From an uncultured Bacteroidaceae bacterium (GTDB taxonomy: Bacteria; Bacteroidota; Bacteroidia; Bacteroidales; Bacteroidaceae): DNA of 64,000 bases. The stretch lies in contig CAJOJA010000001.1 in NCBI GenBank assembly GCA_905234735.1, forward strand, positions 107,983-171,982, in the 5' to 3' direction. Below, in pieces: positions 16,670 through 25,695 of the stretch; the first letter of the stretch is position 1; every line of letters starts with the position of its first letter. The position numbers and the translations under genes are program-made. The notes beneath the pieces are model-generated. The model had not been told where the DNA came from, searched no databases, and saw only the letters and a list, made by a program, of their open reading frames with translations.

Positions 16670-17569
16670 TTATTGATTATTGGTTATGGCATTGGAGTTG
16701 ACCACCTTCACCCAACGGCGGTCGACCACCATGTCGTTGTCGCTGCGCTTGTTGCGCAGCATCCAAGCCTGGAAGTCGCTGTAGGAAAGAGAATTGGGGT
16801 GCTGGGGGTCGTTGCGGTTGTCGATGCACTTGGTGAAAGGATTGGGCGAGAAGATGACCACGAGCTGAAAACTCTCCTCGCTGTGCTGGGTGCTCAGCTT
16901 GTAGTAGCGGGCTTGGGGGTCGGATGACTTGTCGAAGAGAATGTACTTCTGACCACCCCGTATAGAGAAACGCCCCATGGGGTTCTTGTTGTCGTAGGGC
17001 AACAGACAGGAGACCTCCTTGTAGTTCTCCACCAGATAGACGGCCAAATAGCCATCAACGGGCGCCTTGAAGTCGATGAAGAAACGCTCGCCCTGACGGA
17101 ACTGGGTAGCAGCCTCCAGACCATTGGCACCGTTGCGCATCGTTATCGCGCTGATTTCGATTTGCGACTGGACGATTTCGCGAGCTTCGCCCCAGACATG
17201 GGCCGTGATATAGAGTTTCTCGTTGTCGCCGTCGTATTCGACCGATATTTCCGCCGGTTTGCGATCGCCCAGCCAGTCGCCCTTGGCGCTGGTGCCCGTA
17301 TTCTCCATAGCGAAGCTGCTCACCTGCTGACCATCGACCTCGGCCGAACCGCCAACAAAGTCAGAAGCCACCGTTTCACCGAATTCGCGCTTGATGGCAT
17401 CGTTCTTGGCCAGTTCGATGGCACGCTGACGCGCCTGGAACAGGGTGATATTGTCGGTGAGGTTCACAGCCAGCGTGTATTCACCCTCCACTCTGGCCGT
17501 ACGCTGGGCCAGAGCAGACATGGGCAACAGGGTCGCAAACAGGAATCCTAAGATATACTTCTTCATCAT
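16670..17569 (-). CDS. Exported DUF4384-like protein
   Basis: A 299-residue exported protein (signal MMKKYILGFLFATLLPMSALAQ). Residues 25-145 resemble LPP20-like domains (LFQARQRAIELAKNDAIKREFG). Residues 160-285 carry the DUF4384 pattern (GERFFIDFKAPVDGYLAVYLVENYKEVSCLLPYDN ... FSIRGGQKYILF). DUF4384 is known in bacteria fused or adjacent to caspase-like peptidases, which fits its place here. The last residues (NSNAITNNQ) are encoded by an AT-rich simple repeat. ATG at 17569 or the next codon are both possible starts. Confidence 0.75.
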   Translation of the reverse strand: MMKKYILGFLFATLLPMSALAQRTARVEGEYTLAVNLTDNITLFQARQRAIELAKNDAIKREFGETVASDFVGGSAEVDGQQVSSFAMENTGTSAKGDWLGDRKPAEISVEYDGDNEKLYITAHVWGEAREIVQSQIEISAITMRNGANGLEAATQFRQGERFFIDFKAPVDGYLAVYLVENYKEVSCLLPYDNKNPMGRFSIRGGQKYILFDKSSDPQARYYKLSTQHSEESFQLVVIFSPNPFTKCIDNRNDPQHPNSLSYSDFQAWMLRNKRSDNDMVVDRRWVKVVNSNAITNNQ

Positions 17570-17583
17570 TACGTTTGGGGGTA

Positions 17584-18108
17584 TTACATCTTCACTAAAT
17601 AAAACATTTGCACCTCAGTCAGCAACTCCTGCTTCTTGCCGGGTACCTTTCGGTAAACCTGCAGACTGGGGGACATGCCCTTCAACGTCTGACGGACGGA
17701 AATCTCGAACTGATTGGTGAAGGACAGACCGCTCTTGGCCTCGCGCCCCTCATTCAGATTAGACATGATGAGAGACGTGGCACCGGAGATTTGGCTCTCC
17801 TTCATACCAGCTGTCTGGCTCAAGGCATTGGCACGGGCAGCGGAGTAGGCGAGATTCTCGTTTTTGTTGCGCGAATGGCCTACTACCAGCTGGAGTCCGC
17901 CGCCCCCTGCCTCCATCTGGGCAAAATGGCCGGAGACGGCAGTTTCAAGGCTGGCGGTGGAGGCATACACCTTCCAGCCGCCTTTCTTCATGAGCTTGAT
18001 GGTCTTCTTGCACTCCTTGCGCAAGAGCTTGTCCTGAATCCCGGACTGCGAAAAGCCCGTCTGGACCAGCGTGAGCAAGAGGAGCAAGAGGGTGAGTATC
18101 TTCTTCAT
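17584..18108 (-). CDS. Exported protein of unknown function, paralogue of 23107 gene
   Basis: A 174-residue exported protein (signal MKKILTLLLLLLTLVQTGFSQ). After it come a basic helix (LLRKECKKTIKLMKKGGWKV) and an alpha/beta part (ENLAYSAARANALSQTAGM ... FEISVRQTLKGMSPSLQVYRKV). The K-x-x-K-x-L-K-K-x-G-W-K-V motif and the layout match the protein that opens the train (23107-23727), so the train is bracketed by two paralogues. Spacing to the upstream transglutaminase-like gene is 1 base. LPP20-like folds have this size, but I cannot assign a function. Confidence 0.7.
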   Translation of the reverse strand: MKKILTLLLLLLTLVQTGFSQSGIQDKLLRKECKKTIKLMKKGGWKVYASTASLETAVSGHFAQMEAGGGGLQLVVGHSRNKNENLAYSAARANALSQTAGMKESQISGATSLIMSNLNEGREAKSGLSFTNQFEISVRQTLKGMSPSLQVYRKVPGKKQELLTEVQMFYLVKM

Positions 18109-18109
18109 C

Positions 18110-20179
18110 TTACTGCTTGTTTAGCACGATTACGCGTATGCCGTTGGAGTCCAGACCGGGCATCGTGCGGCCAACAGGGGCACCGATGTAGGTGGGGTCG
18201 CAAACGACGAAATTGTCGTCCTTGATGGGGATGTAGTCGCCTGCCACCTGCTCGGAGAAGGCGACAGCCGTAGCCAAGTGGCCCGGATAGAAGACCAGTG
18301 CCACGGGCATTCCCAGCAAGTCGCGCACCAGACGCGAGAAGAGGATGCTGCGGTCTTCGCAGTCGGCGTATGGGTAGAAGAGTGTTTCCTCGGCAAAGAA
18401 GGCACGGTCGTGTCCCCAGACATCCTCGTCGTACTTATACTCGAGCGAGTGCTGCACGAAGGCTAACAGTTTGTTGACGGCATCGCGCTGGTTGAGTCCG
18501 TTCAGCTGTTCCTTCAACTTCGGATAGAGCTGTTCGACAACGCTCTTGGCCATCGGTGTATTGGCATACATAGCCCAGCGAGTCATCAGGTCGCCACCGA
18601 TTTCCGACGAGGGATAGGTCTCGTAGAAGTTGATGAGGTTGGTGTTCACGGCTACCTGACCCTCCATCTTCGGCGAGATGGTGTTGGCCAAGGTGCGAAC
18701 GGGCGATGCATTGTCGGCCAGGATAGGTTCCTCGGTCAGCACCAGCGAAAGAGCCTCCTCTTCGGGATAGGGCAGCGTGCAGATGGAGAGTGTCTCCTCG
18801 TTGCAATTCAAGGGATAGAAGTTCTCGCCGTTCAAGATGTAATAGTCGTAGTTGTAGATATTGTGGCGACTGGCAAAGAGCATATACAGGCGCGACGCCG
18901 TCTTGCCCAGACGCATCTTGTAGCCCGACTGGCAATAGATGTAGGCCATGAGCATGGTGGCCTCGTTGGTATCCTTGCCCAGCAGGGTATTGCAGACTTG
19001 CTGCAGCAGTTCCAGGTAGGCCCAGTCACTCAGGTGCAACTGCTGACGGATGGTCAAACAGTCGGCGATGGTGTTGTTGAAATCTTCGCCCGACAGGATT
19101 CGCCAGGCATCGGCAATGCTCTTCTCGTTCAGCGTAGGCATACTGAAGGGTGTCTCAGGCGCATAGCGCACATAGACCTTGGTGCCGAAGAACAGGACCT
19201 CGTGGCCCACGGGTACAGGCAGAACTACGGGTAGCAGCTCTATCTCCGGCTTAGGAACATCTACGGTGGGAATGGGCACATCGATGGGAAGTTCCTCAAC
19301 CTCCGGATGCGGCAATCCCAAGGTGTCCGGCACAAGACTGGGTTCCGGCACGGGTTCGGGCTTGGGCAGCACTACCGTGTCGACAACGATAGCCTGCTCC
19401 TCCTGGATAATCGGCAATATGGGCAGGGGCTGCGGCGTGGGAACGTCCAAAATCTGGATGTTGTCGTCCTGAACCTTAATGGGCACACTCTTGATGGGCG
19501 GCAGTCGGTCCTTGCCATCCCTGGGAATGATGAGGGGGTCTATCTCCTCGTCCTTGGGCTGCTCCATAGGTTTCTCACGCTCATAACTTCCCCAGTTTTC
19601 TTCTATGAAATTGGCATATTCTTCATTAATCTTAGTACGGAAGGCCTCGAACTCCTTAATGGCCTTGCTACGGAAATCCTCGAACTCATCGGTATTCTTC
19701 TTGACAAATTTATTAAAAACCTTCTTCCACTTGTCTGCCAACGATTCCTCCTCCGAACTTTTCTCCTCCTCCTTCGGAGTGAAGGTGGCCACCTGACGCG
19801 TAATGGTGGCAGCATCGCTATGGGCTCGCTGGGCTCGCTTAGCGGCTCCATTCACCTGTTCGGTTACGTAGTCGAGGTAACGCTTCGTGACGTCGCTCAC
19901 ACCGTTCTTTCCGTTCGACAGGAACTCGGACAGGGTGTTGCGCCCTGGCGTCTTGATGTGGTACTGCTTGCTGGCCTGACGGTCAATCAGGTCCATGGAA
20001 GAGTTATAGGGAATGTTGATGACGGCCTCATCGGTCAACTCATCTCCGGGCTTAATGGGCTTACGCACAGAATTCTCTATCACTACGGGGCGACCCGAAA
20101 CGGACAGAACTGTCAATTTGCGCGCCATTGAGGGCAGCACAAAGGTGATCATCAGCAGACTAAGAATTATCTTTTTCAT
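18110..20179 (-). CDS. Exported transglutaminase-like cysteine protein A
   Basis: A 689-residue exported protein (signal MKKIILSLLMITFVLPSMA). Residues about 150-350 are low complexity, with acidic/basic helices followed by a Pro/Val-rich stretch. The C-terminal domain (about 490-689) is transglutaminase-like: Cys607 in YPYADCEDRS, His634 in FYPGHLATAV and Asp661 in VVCDPTY form the expected triad. Such domains act as cysteine peptidases or peptide cross-linkers; which applies is unknown. Its paralogue is 21336-23075. It overlaps the upstream CHASE2-like gene by 20 bases, strong evidence for co-expression. Confidence 0.82.
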   Translation of the reverse strand: MKKIILSLLMITFVLPSMARKLTVLSVSGRPVVIENSVRKPIKPGDELTDEAVINIPYNSSMDLIDRQASKQYHIKTPGRNTLSEFLSNGKNGVSDVTKRYLDYVTEQVNGAAKRAQRAHSDAATITRQVATFTPKEEEKSSEEESLADKWKKVFNKFVKKNTDEFEDFRSKAIKEFEAFRTKINEEYANFIEENWGSYEREKPMEQPKDEEIDPLIIPRDGKDRLPPIKSVPIKVQDDNIQILDVPTPQPLPILPIIQEEQAIVVDTVVLPKPEPVPEPSLVPDTLGLPHPEVEELPIDVPIPTVDVPKPEIELLPVVLPVPVGHEVLFFGTKVYVRYAPETPFSMPTLNEKSIADAWRILSGEDFNNTIADCLTIRQQLHLSDWAYLELLQQVCNTLLGKDTNEATMLMAYIYCQSGYKMRLGKTASRLYMLFASRHNIYNYDYYILNGENFYPLNCNEETLSICTLPYPEEEALSLVLTEEPILADNASPVRTLANTISPKMEGQVAVNTNLINFYETYPSSEIGGDLMTRWAMYANTPMAKSVVEQLYPKLKEQLNGLNQRDAVNKLLAFVQHSLEYKYDEDVWGHDRAFFAEETLFYPYADCEDRSILFSRLVRDLLGMPVALVFYPGHLATAVAFSEQVAGDYIPIKDDNFVVCDPTYIGAPVGRTMPGLDSNGIRVIVLNKQ

Positions 20180-21320
20180 TTACTTTATCTTTTAAATAGT
20201 CGCGAATAATGTTGTATGAACTCTCGGCCGTACTCAAGAAAGCAATACCTGCCAAGGCATAGCCAAGGTTGAAGCTGACATCTCTTGTGGAGAAGATGAA
20301 GTAGGCGCCACCCATGAGCAAGGCGACCCAGATGAAGGAGATGAACGAATTGACGACGGGGAAACCTAGTAGCAAACGACTCAGCGGGTTGCGACGACGG
20401 TCGATCCACCCCTTGCGTCTCGAGCGGAGGACGTAGGTGACGAGCACAATCAGGAAGGAGTAAAAGAGGAGTTTGTAAAAGCTTACTTCTTTCACCTCGT
20501 TGCCATTGATGAGCGTCTGCACCCCATAGGCCAGCAGTTCCAGTCCGGCAATCTTGCCCAATGGGGTGTTGTGCATATCAGAGTCCTCGTGCATGGCTCC
20601 GAAGAGCACGATGCGGTCGGCCAGCAGGTCGGCATTGGCCTCAACCTCCCTCCACGGGATGACCGTGAACTTGGTGGGAACAAAATTGATGGCCAAGTCC
20701 GTGTCCTCGACTTTCTGGACTTCCTCTCCGGCATACATGTTCACCACGGAACAGATGATGGAGGGAATGAGCTTACCATTCAGGCTCCAGGCCTTCACCA
20801 GCTTGCGCTTCATGCGGCTGTACTGCGAGGCTTGCATGTTACAGGCCCCTTCTGTAGCCCCCGTTTCCTCGATAAAGAACGACCTACGGGCGTAGGTGTG
20901 GTCGCCATCGGGCGTCGGGTTGGTCGCCTCGACCGACCAGACAATATTGTCGTACGTGGCAGCCACGCGCTTGATGGCCTCATTGCCAGCGGAGTCGGTA
21001 CGCTCGCCCTGAAAGACCATATCGACGCCCACAACAGCCGGTTCGCAGGCCATCACCATCTCCAGTGCATGGGCAATGTCGCCCCGTCGCACCAGGTCGG
21101 TCATGTCCACGATGGTGATATAGTGGTTCGGTTCCGGCTCCTTCTTTCCAATCTGGTAGTAGATGTCGGTCATGGAGAAGTCTTCCATGATTTTCGGAAT
21201 TGGGTTATAGAAACCGAAATTCATGGTGAAGAAGGTCTTCATTATCCACAGTACGAGGAAGGTGAGCAGGGTCACCATCACCGCCCTCCATCTGAGCCAG
21301 AAATCCAGGAAACGTTTCAT
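20160..21320 (-). CDS. CHASE2-like sensor membrane protein
   Basis: A 386-residue protein with a helix at 12-33 (VMVTLLTFLVLWIMKTFF), a large extracytoplasmic domain (40-285) and three further helices at about 288-305, 330-350 and 355-372. The extracytoplasmic part has CHASE2 marks: ITIVDMTD, EPAVVGVDMVF and DRIVLFGAMHEDSDMHNTPLGKIAGLELLAYGVQTLI. CHASE2 domains sense unknown extracellular cues, usually ahead of kinase or cyclase outputs. No output domain is present here, so it may signal through partners. It is flanked by the two transglutaminase-like genes. Confidence 0.82.
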   Translation of the reverse strand: MKRFLDFWLRWRAVMVTLLTFLVLWIMKTFFTMNFGFYNPIPKIMEDFSMTDIYYQIGKKEPEPNHYITIVDMTDLVRRGDIAHALEMVMACEPAVVGVDMVFQGERTDSAGNEAIKRVAATYDNIVWSVEATNPTPDGDHTYARRSFFIEETGATEGACNMQASQYSRMKRKLVKAWSLNGKLIPSIICSVVNMYAGEEVQKVEDTDLAINFVPTKFTVIPWREVEANADLLADRIVLFGAMHEDSDMHNTPLGKIAGLELLAYGVQTLINGNEVKEVSFYKLLFYSFLIVLVTYVLRSRRKGWIDRRRNPLSRLLLGFPVVNSFISFIWVALLMGGAYFIFSTRDVSFNLGYALAGIAFLSTAESSYNIIRDYLKDKVNEKDNS

Positions 21321-21335
21321 GTGTCCGAGTGTCTA

Positions 21336-23075
21336 TTAATCCAGCAAAATTACTTGAGCCTGGGAATTGTTCATCCCCTGCATCGTCACACCGGGTTCAG
21401 GTATGTAGTTGGTAGGGTCGCAGATATAGTATTCGTCGCCGCTGGCCAGTATCAGGCGGTCCTGATATTTCCCCGTCAGGGGCTGGCTGAAACGTACGGC
21501 TGCGGCCAAATGGCCAGGATAGTAGACCAGCATCACCTTCAGTCCTACCAGGTCGCGCACCAGACGGGAGAAGAGGATAGCGTGGTCCTCACAGTCGCTG
21601 TAGGGATAGAACAGGGTCTCCTCGGCAAAGAAGACACGGTCGTGCCCCCAGAGTTTGTCGTCGTACTCGTATTGCAGACTGGTGGAGGGTTTGTCCCATT
21701 CGCGCGGCTGGATAAGACTGAGCAACCGGCGCACCTGATCCTGCTCCGACAGTCCCTGCAGACTCTGCTTCAGGACGGGATAGACCTGAGCCTTCACGTC
21801 CTCAGCCATCGGTGTGTTGGCGTACATGGCCCACTTGCTGAGCGGATCGTTCGTGGCACCAGAGACGGGATAGTCGTTGAAGAACTTGATGAGGTTCTCG
21901 TTCACGGTAACCTCCATGCGGATGTCGGGATACTTAACGGACTCTATCACCCTCAACTTGGAATCCGAGGGTGTCAGGTCGGGTTCGCTATCAATCATCA
22001 GTGACAAAGACTGTTCGCTGTTGTTTATAGCCTTGTCACATGCCTGTATCGTGGAGAGTCGGCTCACCTTTGCGCCCAGCGGATAGAGGTTTATGCCGTC
22101 CATCTTGAAGTAGGGGTAGTCGTAGACCGTGTGTTCGCTGCCGAATAGCATCAGCAGGTTCTCCCCGTTCTGGGCCAGACGAATGCGGTAGCCCGACTGG
22201 CAGAAGATGTATGCCGTCAGGAACGTGCTCTCGTTCGTGTCCTTGCCCAGATAGGTATCGGCCATTGTCTTCAGCATCTGCAGGTAGGCCCAGTCGCACA
22301 GGTTGTACTGGTCGCGCAGTTCCAGGCAGTCCTGTATCAGTCCCGTGTATTGGCGCTTGGAGCACAGCGTCCACGCATTGGCCACGGTTTGCGGCTGCAG
22401 GTCGCGAATGCGCAGCGTCTGGGTCAGGTCGCCCATGTCCACTCCCATCTGCGTGCCGTAGTAGGTGAAGGTATGGAGCTTGCTTTGTATGGGGGCAGAC
22501 TCTGGAGTCTTTTCCTTGGCTACCGGTTCGGTCGCAGGCTGTTGCACGGGCTGGGTCAGTCCTTGTCCGTCAGACTGTGTGCGGTTGGCCGCCTGGCGCT
22601 GTTCGGCCACACGCCGTTCAAGCTCTTCACGCCTTCTACGCATGGCCTCTTCTCTGGCAGCACTCTGCGTGGCCCTCTGCTGCGTGTAATCCTGACGCAT
22701 CTCCACCATCGGCTTGGCCGTACGTCCACGAAAGAAGTCGCGCAGTCGTTTCACAGCCCCCTGAAAGCGCACGGCGTCCGTAGTCTGCGTCGTCACCGTC
22801 TCAGCAGCCGTCATTTGGTCAGGATTCTTCATTTTGTCCAGCACATCCTGAGGCAGGCGGTCGTGGATATCAGGCTTCGGAATGGGTTTCTCCACGCCGA
22901 ATCGTTTCCAGCTCTTGGCAAGAGCCTGAGCATAACGCTCGTTCATTGCTTGCCTTACACTTTCATAGCGTTGCAGATTTCTTTGTCGTATGGAGTCATA
23001 TCGACTCTTCTGCGCATGAACGGTAGCAACCAAGGAAAGGGCGAATAGGAGAAGTAGCTTTCTATTCACTTTCAT
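21336..23075 (-). CDS. Exported transglutaminase-like cysteine protein B
   Basis: A 579-residue exported protein (signal MKVNRKLLLLFALSLVATVHAQ). Residues 23-185 are long charged helices rich in Arg, Gln and Glu, probably coiled coil. The C-terminal domain has Cys495 (YPYSDCEDHA), His522 (YYPGHLAAAV) and Asp553 (YICDPTN), the transglutaminase-like triad. The middle and C-terminal parts align with paralogue A (WAYLQMLKTMADTYLGKDTNES versus WAYLELLQQVCNTLLGKDTNEA), but the N-terminal helices differ. Second gene of the eight-gene train, 31 bases after the first. Confidence 0.82.
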   Translation of the reverse strand: MKVNRKLLLLFALSLVATVHAQKSRYDSIRQRNLQRYESVRQAMNERYAQALAKSWKRFGVEKPIPKPDIHDRLPQDVLDKMKNPDQMTAAETVTTQTTDAVRFQGAVKRLRDFFRGRTAKPMVEMRQDYTQQRATQSAAREEAMRRRREELERRVAEQRQAANRTQSDGQGLTQPVQQPATEPVAKEKTPESAPIQSKLHTFTYYGTQMGVDMGDLTQTLRIRDLQPQTVANAWTLCSKRQYTGLIQDCLELRDQYNLCDWAYLQMLKTMADTYLGKDTNESTFLTAYIFCQSGYRIRLAQNGENLLMLFGSEHTVYDYPYFKMDGINLYPLGAKVSRLSTIQACDKAINNSEQSLSLMIDSEPDLTPSDSKLRVIESVKYPDIRMEVTVNENLIKFFNDYPVSGATNDPLSKWAMYANTPMAEDVKAQVYPVLKQSLQGLSEQDQVRRLLSLIQPREWDKPSTSLQYEYDDKLWGHDRVFFAEETLFYPYSDCEDHAILFSRLVRDLVGLKVMLVYYPGHLAAAVRFSQPLTGKYQDRLILASGDEYYICDPTNYIPEPGVTMQGMNNSQAQVILLD

Positions 23076-23106
23076 AAAGCAAGTTTTTTAGAGGGATGGG
23101 ATACTA

Positions 23107-23727
23107 TTATTTCAGGCAATCGAATTTCTGGCTCAAGCCCTTAATCTCGGCTTCCAGCTTCGCACGGATGGCGTTCTTGGCCTGTTCCAGTCCTTCCACT
23201 GAGGGATAGCCAGCGGTAACATTAACCTCTACGTTGCCGTTGCCCAAATCACGTGTGAGCACAATCAGCGGATTGACACGGCCCAACTTGGTGTTCACCA
23301 GTTCCTGTGCGGCAGCCTTCACCTCGCTCACGGAAGCAGCTTCGTTCTTAGGCAGCTGGATGTTGCCCATCTCCGTCTCTATCTTTGCAGCAAAATCGCT
23401 TGCCAGCTCGCGCGCGATATTCATCTTTGCCACAGCCATAGCAGTCATATTGGCAGCATCGAAGAATTCTCCTAGGCTCTGTCCTGCTTGGATGAGGGTC
23501 GTCGGACGGCCTAAGTCATCACGTTTGTTCTGCAAAGAAATACGATTGGCAATCTGCGCCTCCATGGGCATAGAACCGGGCACAACCTTCCATCCCTGCT
23601 TCTTCAAATCCTTGGCTTCCTTCTTCGCCATTTTCTCAATCTGCTTCTGGGTCAGGGTGATTTGTCCGCATACGGGGACACTGCTCATTGCAAACACACT
23701 CAAAAGAATCAAAAATAACTTTTTCAT
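23107..23727 (-). CDS. Exported protein of unknown function, first gene of the eight-gene train
   Basis: A 206-residue exported protein (signal MKKLFLILLSVFAMSSVPVCG). The following helix (IEKMAKKEAKDLKKQGWKVV) and the later part (ALAAFSEV-type helices, NVEVNVTAGYPS) resemble the paralogue at 17584-18108. I use the ATG at 23727, which gives a clean signal peptide; the frame continues 13 codons upstream to 23766, but that overlaps the promoter box at 23764-23771. LPP20-like fold is possible. Function is unknown. Confidence 0.72.
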   Translation of the reverse strand: MKKLFLILLSVFAMSSVPVCGQITLTQKQIEKMAKKEAKDLKKQGWKVVPGSMPMEAQIANRISLQNKRDDLGRPTTLIQAGQSLGEFFDAANMTAMAVAKMNIARELASDFAAKIETEMGNIQLPKNEAASVSEVKAAAQELVNTKLGRVNPLIVLTRDLGNGNVEVNVTAGYPSVEGLEQAKNAIRAKLEAEIKGLSQKFDCLK

Positions 23728-23763
23728 AGTCGTATTTATTAAAGTTAGTACATTAATACAAGG

Positions 23764-23771
23764 CAAAGGTA
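23764..23771 (-). promoter_or_regulatory. Bacteroidetes -7 box for the eight-gene train
   Basis: The minus strand reads TACCTTTG, about 37 bases before the ATG at 23727. No other good box or terminator was seen between the eight genes, so one transcript is likely. Confidence 0.6.
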
Positions 23772-23825
23772 GTAAAAAAGAAAATAAGCGTACGTAATTA
23801 TATGTTAAATAAAGTTAACGACGGA

Positions 23826-24620
23826 TTATCGTACGCCCACACAGCAACACAGATAAAACGAAAGTTCGGTGAGCAGAAAGAGGGCTCCGCAGCAGTCGCC
23901 GGTATATCCGCCCAAGCGCCTACGCACGTATAAATAAAGGAAATACTGCACGAGGGCTGGCACGAAGACCAACGGCTCCCAGCATCCACCATCGCCCATC
24001 CACCACAGGTAGAAGGCCAACGGCAACAGCCCCTGAACGGCCAGCAAGAGTCCTCCCCAGAGGCTGTATTTGCGATAGACGACGCGGGACTTGGCCGTCT
24101 GTTCGTCGCGAGCATAAGGCAGCAGCTGTACGGCCTGGGCCGAGAGCATCTTGGCATAGGGGTCGGCTGCGAGAATGGCCAGCGCGGCACGCGAGGGAGG
24201 GAGCGCGTGGAGGCAGGCAAAAAGCAGGGCTACATAGAGCAGCAGGGCGAGTACTCCGTAGGTGCCGATGTGGGAGTCCTTCATGATGGCCAGTATGCGC
24301 TCTCGATTGCCGGCTCCGCCACCGAAACCGTCACAGGAGTCGGCCAACCCGTCCTCATGCAAGGCACCCGTCAGCAACATACGGGCCACGATGGCCAGCA
24401 CGACGGCCACGGCGTAGGGCAGCACCGTGCTACCCAGATAGAGCACGGCGGCCATCACACCTCCCGTGAGCCAGCCGGCCAGGGGCCACCACTCCACCAC
24501 ACTGCGGTAGGCGCTAACCGGCGGCTGATGCAGTCGCCACAGAGGCAGACGGGTGAAGAAGAGCATCGCAGCCCAGGGACGGTCGAACCAGCTGCAGTCG
24601 TCGCTTGCAGAATTCGGCAT
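23826..24620 (-). CDS. cobS: Adenosylcobinamide-GDP ribazoletransferase
   Basis: CobS joins adenosylcobinamide-GDP and alpha-ribazole in the last steps of cobalamin assembly, in the inner membrane. Family marks are FFTRLPLWRL near the start, the acidic GALHEDGLADSCDGFGGG and RILAIMKDSHIGTYG. Several hydrophobic segments follow. I place the start at ATG 24620 (264 residues), just after the cobT stop; the frame also opens at 24662 with an overlap of 26 bases. The ATG at 24620 lies in an ATTCGG-type simple repeat, so the exact start is uncertain. It follows cobT and cobU on the same strand. Confidence 0.9.
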   Translation of the reverse strand: MPNSASDDCSWFDRPWAAMLFFTRLPLWRLHQPPVSAYRSVVEWWPLAGWLTGGVMAAVLYLGSTVLPYAVAVVLAIVARMLLTGALHEDGLADSCDGFGGGAGNRERILAIMKDSHIGTYGVLALLLYVALLFACLHALPPSRAALAILAADPYAKMLSAQAVQLLPYARDEQTAKSRVVYRKYSLWGGLLLAVQGLLPLAFYLWWMGDGGCWEPLVFVPALVQYFLYLYVRRRLGGYTGDCCGALFLLTELSFYLCCCVGVR

Positions 24621-24636
24621 TCGGTATTCGGTTTTG

Positions 24637-25686
24637 TCAGAAGTATTTCGTGATGCAGGCATGGCTGAAGTTGTTCATTTCGTTCATCATACGCACGGCC
24701 GAATCCAGGATGGGGAAGGCGCAGAGCGCTCCTGTCCCCTCGCCCAGGCGCAAACCCAGGTTGAGCAGGGGTTGTGCACCCATGGCGTCGAGCATCAGGC
24801 GATGGCCGCTCTCGTCGCCCGAGTGTCCGAATATCATATACTTCTGGGCATCGGGACACAGGCGGCAGGCCACCAGGGCTGCGGCCGACATGATGAAGCC
24901 GTCCACCAGCACCACCATGCGCCACTCGGCAGCACGTAGCATGGCTCCGACGGCTGCCACCATCTCGTAGCCGCCGAACTCGCGGGCCACATCCTCAGGG
25001 CCGTAGGTCTTGTGGGCCGTTAGGAAACGTTGGCAGGAACGCTGCAGGACATCGTACTTGTGGCGAACGCCCTCTGCATCGATACCCGAACCCGCTCCCA
25101 CGCACCGACTGAGCGGAATGTCACAAAGCAAGTGCATCCAGAGACTGGAGGGCGAAGTGTTGCCAATGCCCATCTCACCGATGCATAGCACGCGGCAGCC
25201 TTCGGCCTCGCATTCGTCCACCAGCTCCACACCCACCCCGATGGCCTGGTCGAACTCATCGGGAGTCATGGCCGGTTCGAAGAGGAAATTGCGGGTTCCA
25301 AGGGCTATCTTACGATTGATGATGCCTGGCACGGCCGAAAGTTCGTAGTCGACACCCACATCCACGATGCGCAGATGGAATCCGTGCTGGCGGCACAGCA
25401 TATTCACACCACCTCCGCCTCGCGTGAAGTTTATCATTTGCTGCCACGTCACTTCGCGCGGCGAAAGACTCACTCCCTCACGTTCTATCCCGTGATCGCC
25501 CCCCAACAACAGATGGCAGGGATGAGCCAACGAGGGCGACAGCGTCTGCTGAATCAGGCAGACCTGCATGGCCAGACTCTCCAGCCGCCCCAACGAGCCC
25601 TTGGGCTTGTTCAGATTGTCTATCTTTTCCTGAATGGCAGGGCGCAGAGCCTCGTCGGGTTTTTCAATCATGAACTTCCTCATCAC
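24637..25686 (-). CDS. cobT: Nicotinate-nucleotide-dimethylbenzimidazole phosphoribosyltransferase
   Basis: CobT makes alpha-ribazole phosphate from a lower-ligand base and nicotinate mononucleotide. The 349-residue protein has the family signature KPKGSLGRLE near 28, LLLGGDHGIEREGVS near 60, GEMGIGNTSPSS near 170 and FGHSGDESGH near 300, and no frameshift. The catalytic Glu region near the C-terminus (NLGLRLGEGTGA) is present. It lies between cobU (9 bases) and cobS, so the lower-ligand branch is encoded together. No corrin-ring synthesis genes are in the window, which suggests salvage, though they may lie elsewhere. Confidence 0.95.
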   Translation of the reverse strand: MMRKFMIEKPDEALRPAIQEKIDNLNKPKGSLGRLESLAMQVCLIQQTLSPSLAHPCHLLLGGDHGIEREGVSLSPREVTWQQMINFTRGGGGVNMLCRQHGFHLRIVDVGVDYELSAVPGIINRKIALGTRNFLFEPAMTPDEFDQAIGVGVELVDECEAEGCRVLCIGEMGIGNTSPSSLWMHLLCDIPLSRCVGAGSGIDAEGVRHKYDVLQRSCQRFLTAHKTYGPEDVAREFGGYEMVAAVGAMLRAAEWRMVVLVDGFIMSAAALVACRLCPDAQKYMIFGHSGDESGHRLMLDAMGAQPLLNLGLRLGEGTGALCAFPILDSAVRMMNEMNNFSHACITKYF

Positions 25687-25695
25687 TTCAAGTCT

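Noticed and set aside
20571..22004. Plus-strand frame of 477 codons over the transglutaminase-like and CHASE2-like genes
   Set aside because: It spans the opposite strand of two real genes and their gap, a typical GC-rich shadow.
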